IMG/VR virus record: IMGVR_UViG_3300022929_000260
Coordinates: 1-21,682 of that record
DNA: 21,682 nucleotides
Direction: 5' to 3' (one strand)
Origin: a virus
The position numbers and the translations under genes are program-made. The number at the start of each line of letters is the position of its first letter. The stretch's first letter is position 1. The notes below the pieces were generated by a model. That model saw nothing but the letters and a program-made list of their open reading frames with translations. It did not search any database and was not told the origin of the DNA. Below, piece by piece: positions 18,132 through 21,682 of this stretch.

Positions 18132-20517
18132 CGTCTAAAATCCTTGCAGATGCATCGGGATTTTGAAATGATGACCTACCGTAATGATTATGATTGGTTG
18201 TAATATTACTTTTAAAGTTATTCAATGAAGAAACTTCTTTATCTATAATACCATTTTTATTTCTTAAGTACTTATCATTTGAATGTTTCTGTTCTAATTC
18301 ATTATTCTTATTTTCTTGCAACTTTCCACCAATATCACTACCTTGACCATTATCAACTGGAACATTATTTCTATATCTCATTACTGCAGCATCGACTGCT
18401 TTCTGCATTAATTTATCATTTTGATATATGTCAGAAAGAGGATTTTGTTGGTAATGATAAGCAATATTTGCTAATTCGGTTTGAAGTTTTTGTGCATTTT
18501 TATCAAATGTTGCAAGTTCATCTCCAACATTACCACCAAGAGCTGCACCTATAGATGATATTCCTATACCAGCTATCAGTGTAGCACCCTTAGCTATTGC
18601 AGATGGTATAGTTCCAGCTGGAATGAAGCTTGCTGATTTTTCGATACCTTTACCAGTTAAATAGATACCTGTAGATGCACCTACTGTAGAACCAATACCT
18701 CTTCCAACTGAACCTTGTTGATTTTTTGTAAAAACATCGTTTATTAATTTAGTTGTCTCTTCATCAAATGTTGTTTCACCATCCATAGTATCAATATCGA
18801 ATACACTACTGATAAAAGATTGTTGGTCTTTTTGGGCATTTAAGTCTAAGACTCCATCTACAACACCAGTTATTGCAGGAGCTGCTTTTAAAGCTTTATC
18901 TAGTTTTAATGAAAGTGCTAATGCACTTCTTGGAGCTCTTGCAAATGCTTTTTCTATATTAGTAGCATTAAGTTTTGGACTATCTAGTAAATCATCTAAA
19001 TTTTTTGTTCCAGTGATTTTATAGAGTTCTTGTAATAATCTTTTATTTGGTACTTGTTTATTCCTCATATATTTTGGTGGATTTTCTGCAGTTTTTAGTC
19101 CTTTTACTAAGTCCTTATATCCTCCAGTTCTTCTATCAAGTGTTCCATCATCCTTAAATCTTAATTCTTCAACTTTCGCTAAAGCATCAATTTTATTAAA
19201 TTTAGAAGTGGTCTTTTCTTGAGCACCTAAATATGAACCTACATTTGTTGTTGTATTTGCACCAGTTGAATCAGGGTCGACTGCTGGGTCGTCTGTTCCT
19301 CTATTACCCATATCACCAAGGTCTTTAAAACTATCGTTCAATGCAGAAATAACTGCAGTTGCAATAACAGCACCTAAAAGTCCTTTACCACCTTTTTTAG
19401 CACTATCTTTACTAAAAATTTGTTTTAAGGTATAACCACCAATTGTGAGTCCACCTATTTTCTTTAATATGTCTCCTCCAATAAAGTTAAAACCAAACCC
19501 ACCTCCTTCATTATTAGGAACTACTCTATCTTTTGCAAAACCCGCCTGTAATAATCTTTTTATATCACCGACATCATCACCCATCTCTTCAGTTTCTTTT
19601 AGTTCTTTCTTTGCAATTTTAATTGCAGGGTCTATTTCTTGAGATTCACCTGCGATTGAAGGTATGACATCGTCATTTCCACCAAAAGAAAATGCACTTG
19701 CAATCGTTCCCGATAAATCTTTATTACCAAATATCTTACCAACTGCATCTACTTTATCAACTACAGTGTCAAGTGTTCCTAACAAATCAAAACCAGTAAG
19801 TTCTTTTAGTCCTTGACCGAACATAGTGAACTTAGTATCTTGGTCTGCTATCTCTTTTGCTTGTTTGTCTACTGTTTCGTTGAGTTTTTCTAGGTTAGAT
19901 TTAGAAGTATCTAAAAGATTTTTTTGAATTTCAAGTTCTTCTCTCTTTGTATCAAAGATTTGAGTTTCAAATTTGGTAAGTGCTTTCTCTTGTTTCTCTT
20001 TTTCTGTAGTAATCTTTTTAAGATTCTCTTCTTGACCTAAACCTTCTGCACGAATACGGTCTAATTCTAATTTTGCAATCTTATCTCTGAAGTCTTGAAT
20101 TGATTTACGGTTTTTAAACTCTGTATCTGCGATATCTTGTTCAAGTTGCATCACTTTTGATTGATTAAGACTGTAATTATCTTGTGCAAGCTTGAGTTGG
20201 TCGAGAAAACCACTAGTTCCACTGAGTCTATCTAACCCTTCTGATAGTTTTTGATATGATTTAGTGGTTGTATCTGCACTATCGGAAGTTGCTTTTGCAA
20301 TTTTTGTGGTAAATTGTTGTAATTCTTTGGCATTCGCAGCTGCTTTAAAAGAACCTTTGGTAGTTTCCCTCAAATCTGCAATAGTTTTTGCAAGAGGGGT
20401 GTTTACTTCTTGTAAATTACCTATGACATTCTTAAATTTCTTACTGAATTGTTCAGTTGTCTTAAGAATCTCTTGTTCTTTTTGTCTTTGTTGAAGATAT
20501 ATGCTATCGTCTGCCAT
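18118..20517 (-). CDS. Large coiled-coil virion protein, tape-measure or baseplate-hub-associated candidate
   Basis: 799 aa, AAGG upstream of its ATG on the minus strand. Residues ~1-240 are helical/coiled coil (e.g. NRKSIQDFRDKIAKLELDRI, EELEIQKNLL). Two hydrophobic stretches follow, GKGLLGAVIATAVISAL (~375-391) and a Gly/Ala-rich one (AIAKGATLIAGIGISSIGAA, ~655-675). The mixture of coiled coil and TM-like segments is what tail tape-measure proteins look like, and the gene follows gp26, gp51 and a membrane protein. T4 gp29 is 590 aa, and I see no specific signature, so another tail or internal virion protein is possible. It ends in NHNHYGRSSF and converges with the plus-strand operon. Confidence 0.6.
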   Translation of the reverse strand: MADDSIYLQQRQKEQEILKTTEQFSKKFKNVIGNLQEVNTPLAKTIADLRETTKGSFKAAANAKELQQFTTKIAKATSDSADTTTKSYQKLSEGLDRLSGTSGFLDQLKLAQDNYSLNQSKVMQLEQDIADTEFKNRKSIQDFRDKIAKLELDRIRAEGLGQEENLKKITTEKEKQEKALTKFETQIFDTKREELEIQKNLLDTSKSNLEKLNETVDKQAKEIADQDTKFTMFGQGLKELTGFDLLGTLDTVVDKVDAVGKIFGNKDLSGTIASAFSFGGNDDVIPSIAGESQEIDPAIKIAKKELKETEEMGDDVGDIKRLLQAGFAKDRVVPNNEGGGFGFNFIGGDILKKIGGLTIGGYTLKQIFSKDSAKKGGKGLLGAVIATAVISALNDSFKDLGDMGNRGTDDPAVDPDSTGANTTTNVGSYLGAQEKTTSKFNKIDALAKVEELRFKDDGTLDRRTGGYKDLVKGLKTAENPPKYMRNKQVPNKRLLQELYKITGTKNLDDLLDSPKLNATNIEKAFARAPRSALALSLKLDKALKAAPAITGVVDGVLDLNAQKDQQSFISSVFDIDTMDGETTFDEETTKLINDVFTKNQQGSVGRGIGSTVGASTGIYLTGKGIEKSASFIPAGTIPSAIAKGATLIAGIGISSIGAALGGNVGDELATFDKNAQKLQTELANIAYHYQQNPLSDIYQNDKLMQKAVDAAVMRYRNNVPVDNGQGSDIGGKLQENKNNELEQKHSNDKYLRNKNGIIDKEVSSLNNFKSNITTNHNHYGRSSFQNPDASARILDVKYS

Positions 20518-20525
20518 ATTTTACC

Positions 20526-20915
20526 TTATTGTTTACCGAATGCTTTACCAGCTTCTGATATACCGAATGCACCAAGTGTCACTACGACAAATGAAGTGTA
20601 AATTGTATCAGATATTAGTAGGTCTTGTCCCCAAAATGCAGTGATTAAATCACACACTCCGAACACTACCATTAAAAAGAATGAAATAAAACCGATAATT
20701 GATTTCTCATTGATATCATTTTCATCTCTAAACAACGAACCTATAGAAAACTTCTCTTTAGGTTTTGCAGCTGCAGTTGCAATCTGCAATTCCTTAGATA
20801 ACTTCTCCATCTCTTTAATTTTGTCTTGAGCTTCGTCTAACTTCAAGACCATTTCTGTATACTTTGCAACGTCTATCTCGACATTACCAGTACTTACTTT
20901 CTTTTCATCACTCAT
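20526..20915 (-). CDS. Two-TM membrane protein (holin-like topology)
   Basis: 129 aa, GAGG 10 nt before the ATG. An N-terminal coiled coil (~17-45, YTEMVLKLDEAQDKIKEMEK) is followed by two hydrophobic helices, SIIGFISFFLMVVFGVCDLI (~72-91) and TIYTSFVVVTLGAFGISEAG (~104-123), with a very short loop and a short basic tail (KAFGKQ). A similar small membrane protein appears near tail genes in marine T4-like phages, as I recall. The topology would suit a holin or a DNA-injection-related protein, but no assay-proven family is recognised. It sits 8 nt upstream of the 799-aa gene and 44 nt downstream of gp51. Confidence 0.65.
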   Translation of the reverse strand: MSDEKKVSTGNVEIDVAKYTEMVLKLDEAQDKIKEMEKLSKELQIATAAAKPKEKFSIGSLFRDENDINEKSIIGFISFFLMVVFGVCDLITAFWGQDLLISDTIYTSFVVVTLGAFGISEAGKAFGKQ

Positions 20916-20959
20916 AATTTGTGTCCTCTATATTATGAATCACGTAAACATAACGAAAG

Positions 20960-21202
20960 TTAACTATTCTGTTGTCTAATCCTTTCTCTTTCTTCCTCTA
21001 AGTGTTGTACTAAGAGTTGAACATATATCTCTCTCTCCCATGGCATCATATCTTCCAATTCTGTTAATGAGTACTTGTGTTCCTGCATTAACTGAAAGTT
21101 AGATTGATAATAACCAACTAAACTTTCATGAGAAAGAGCTACTAAAAAAAAGAGTTTAGACCCCTTAAAATTCTTTCTTGTTGAGTTCCACACACTTCGC
21201 AT
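20960..21202 (-). CDS. 51: Baseplate hub assembly protein gp51-like
   Basis: Up to 80 aa. NFQLMQEHKYSLTELEDMMP followed by WEREIYVQLLVQHLEEE matches the short helical pattern of T4 gp51 (HKYSL..IE.M.P.ER..Y...L..H). Gp51 is needed to assemble the baseplate hub and is not part of the finished virion. The order gp26 then gp51 is as in cyanophages. The start is uncertain: ATG 21202 makes the gene overlap gp26 by 61 nt, while the next Met (position 39, at 21088) would cut into the conserved region. The conserved YYQSNFQLM just before Met39 argues for the longer form or a non-standard start between them. Confidence 0.7.
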   Translation of the reverse strand: MRSVWNSTRKNFKGSKLFFLVALSHESLVGYYQSNFQLMQEHKYSLTELEDMMPWEREIYVQLLVQHLEEERERIRQQNS

Positions 21203-21682
21203 GAATACTCTATCGTTTTTTCTAATGACGGTGTGTTAATGTAATATCTTTCTATTTTATCTAATTGTTCTAGTGTTAGACTTTCAACAAACTCTTTTAA
21301 ATCAGAATCTTTGATATCTTTAGATTCATACACTTCGTTTTCATCGAAAATTGTATTTAATCCATACATTATAGTTGCAATTAAACGGTCTTGTGCATCT
21401 TCAATCTCTTCGATTTTAGATAATTCACTTATACTTGGGTAATCTAATATTACACCTAATGTATCAGTTAACATTAACTTATTGTCACTATCATTTTTTG
21501 TGAGTTCAACACTATTTAAATCTATAGTTGCTTCTCCACTACCTTCACAATCAGTCACTTCACATAAGTATCTAACCTTTGTAGTTTCTCCAACTGATTT
21601 AGTTCTTATTTGTAAAAACAAATATTCTATATCAAATAAAGGAAGTTTTTTTGCATCAACTTTACCGAAAGTTGTGCTATCT
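21142..21682 (-). CDS. 26: Baseplate hub subunit gp26-like, 5' end outside the window
   Basis: The frame stays open to the right edge, giving at least 180 residues; the start lies beyond. The visible part begins FGKVDAKKLPLFDIEYLFLQ and goes on IRTKSVGE, then a beta-rich section with Cys pairs, LGVILDYPS, and a C-terminal YSCEVCGTQQERILRGLNSF-F. The LPLFDIEY..L.IR.KSVGE start and the final C..C...LRGL..FF are the hallmark of the T4 gp26 baseplate family. Four cysteines (two in CEVTDC, two in CEVC) could bind zinc. An internal TTG at 21621 is not the true start, because conserved sequence continues upstream of it. It overlaps gp51. Confidence 0.8.
   Translation of the reverse strand, partial: DSTTFGKVDAKKLPLFDIEYLFLQIRTKSVGETTKVRYLCEVTDCEGSGEATIDLNSVELTKNDSDNKLMLTDTLGVILDYPSISELSKIEEIEDAQDRLIATIMYGLNTIFDENEVYESKDIKDSDLKEFVESLTLEQLDKIERYYINTPSLEKTIEYSCEVCGTQQERILRGLNSFF

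Noticed and set aside
1-21682. CRISPR arrays, insertion sequences, integrase or attachment sites
   Set aside because: No spaced direct repeats, transposase or recombinase motifs were seen in the window.

Overview
This window looks like part of the genome of a marine T4-like myovirus (Straboviridae/Kyanoviridae-like). The DNA is AT-rich and tightly packed, with genes that often overlap or touch. Recognisable T4-type core proteins are RNase H, the late-transcription coactivator gp33, helicase loader gp59, ssDNA-binding protein gp32, and baseplate proteins gp26 and gp51. The host is not directly readable. The phage-encoded ribosomal protein bS21 looks more like the gammaproteobacterial type than the alphaproteobacterial type, which is a weak hint only.

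Layout. (1) 1-3037: end of a modification/auxiliary cassette: a carbamoyltransferase split into two polypeptides with a tiny coiled-coil gene between them, an A-type Fe-S carrier-like protein, a PD-(D/E)XK nuclease, and an ATP-grasp ligase (RimK-like) fused to a RimB-like aspartic protease domain. (2) 3039-5134: a promoter, a conserved unknown gene, RNase H and an AT-hook protein. (3) 5135-8680: a structured leader, a long acidic protein with a SAP/HeH-like C-terminus, then a radical SAM/SPASM enzyme and a Rossmann-fold (SDR-like) protein in an overlapping operon. (4) 8681-12035: promoter, tRNA-Glu(UUC), a string of very small genes including two single-TM peptides, a folded RNA element, and a large lipoprotein. 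(5) 12045-15340: a SleB-type cell-wall hydrolase, a RecB/Cas4-like nuclease and small unknowns. (6) 15340-18131: gp33, an Sm-like-looking small protein, gp59, gp32, a 182-nt structured leader, bS21 and a small basic protein. (7) 18118-21682, minus strand: gp26, gp51, a membrane protein and an 800-residue coiled-coil structural protein, converging on module 6 with a 14-bp overlap.

Regulation visible in the sequence. A promoter family of the form TTGACA, 18-bp spacer, TATACT occurs four times (3039, 8681, 9596, 11959), with close variants at 13840 and 16514. One copy lies inside the 3' end of the lipoprotein gene. T4-late-like -10 elements (TATAAATA and relatives) sit in the short gaps before 5259, 8426 and 16631. 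Two promoters lie so close to their start codons that the mRNAs would be nearly leaderless. Four gaps hold stable predicted RNA folds; the most notable are the leader of the phage bS21 gene and the leader of the acidic 421-aa gene.

Taken together, the window combines T4 replication/late-transcription genes with several genes that could act on the host ribosome (bS21, RimK-RimB-like fusion, tRNA-Glu) and a set of small-molecule or DNA/peptide modification enzymes (carbamoyltransferase, radical SAM, SDR) whose substrates cannot be read from sequence.
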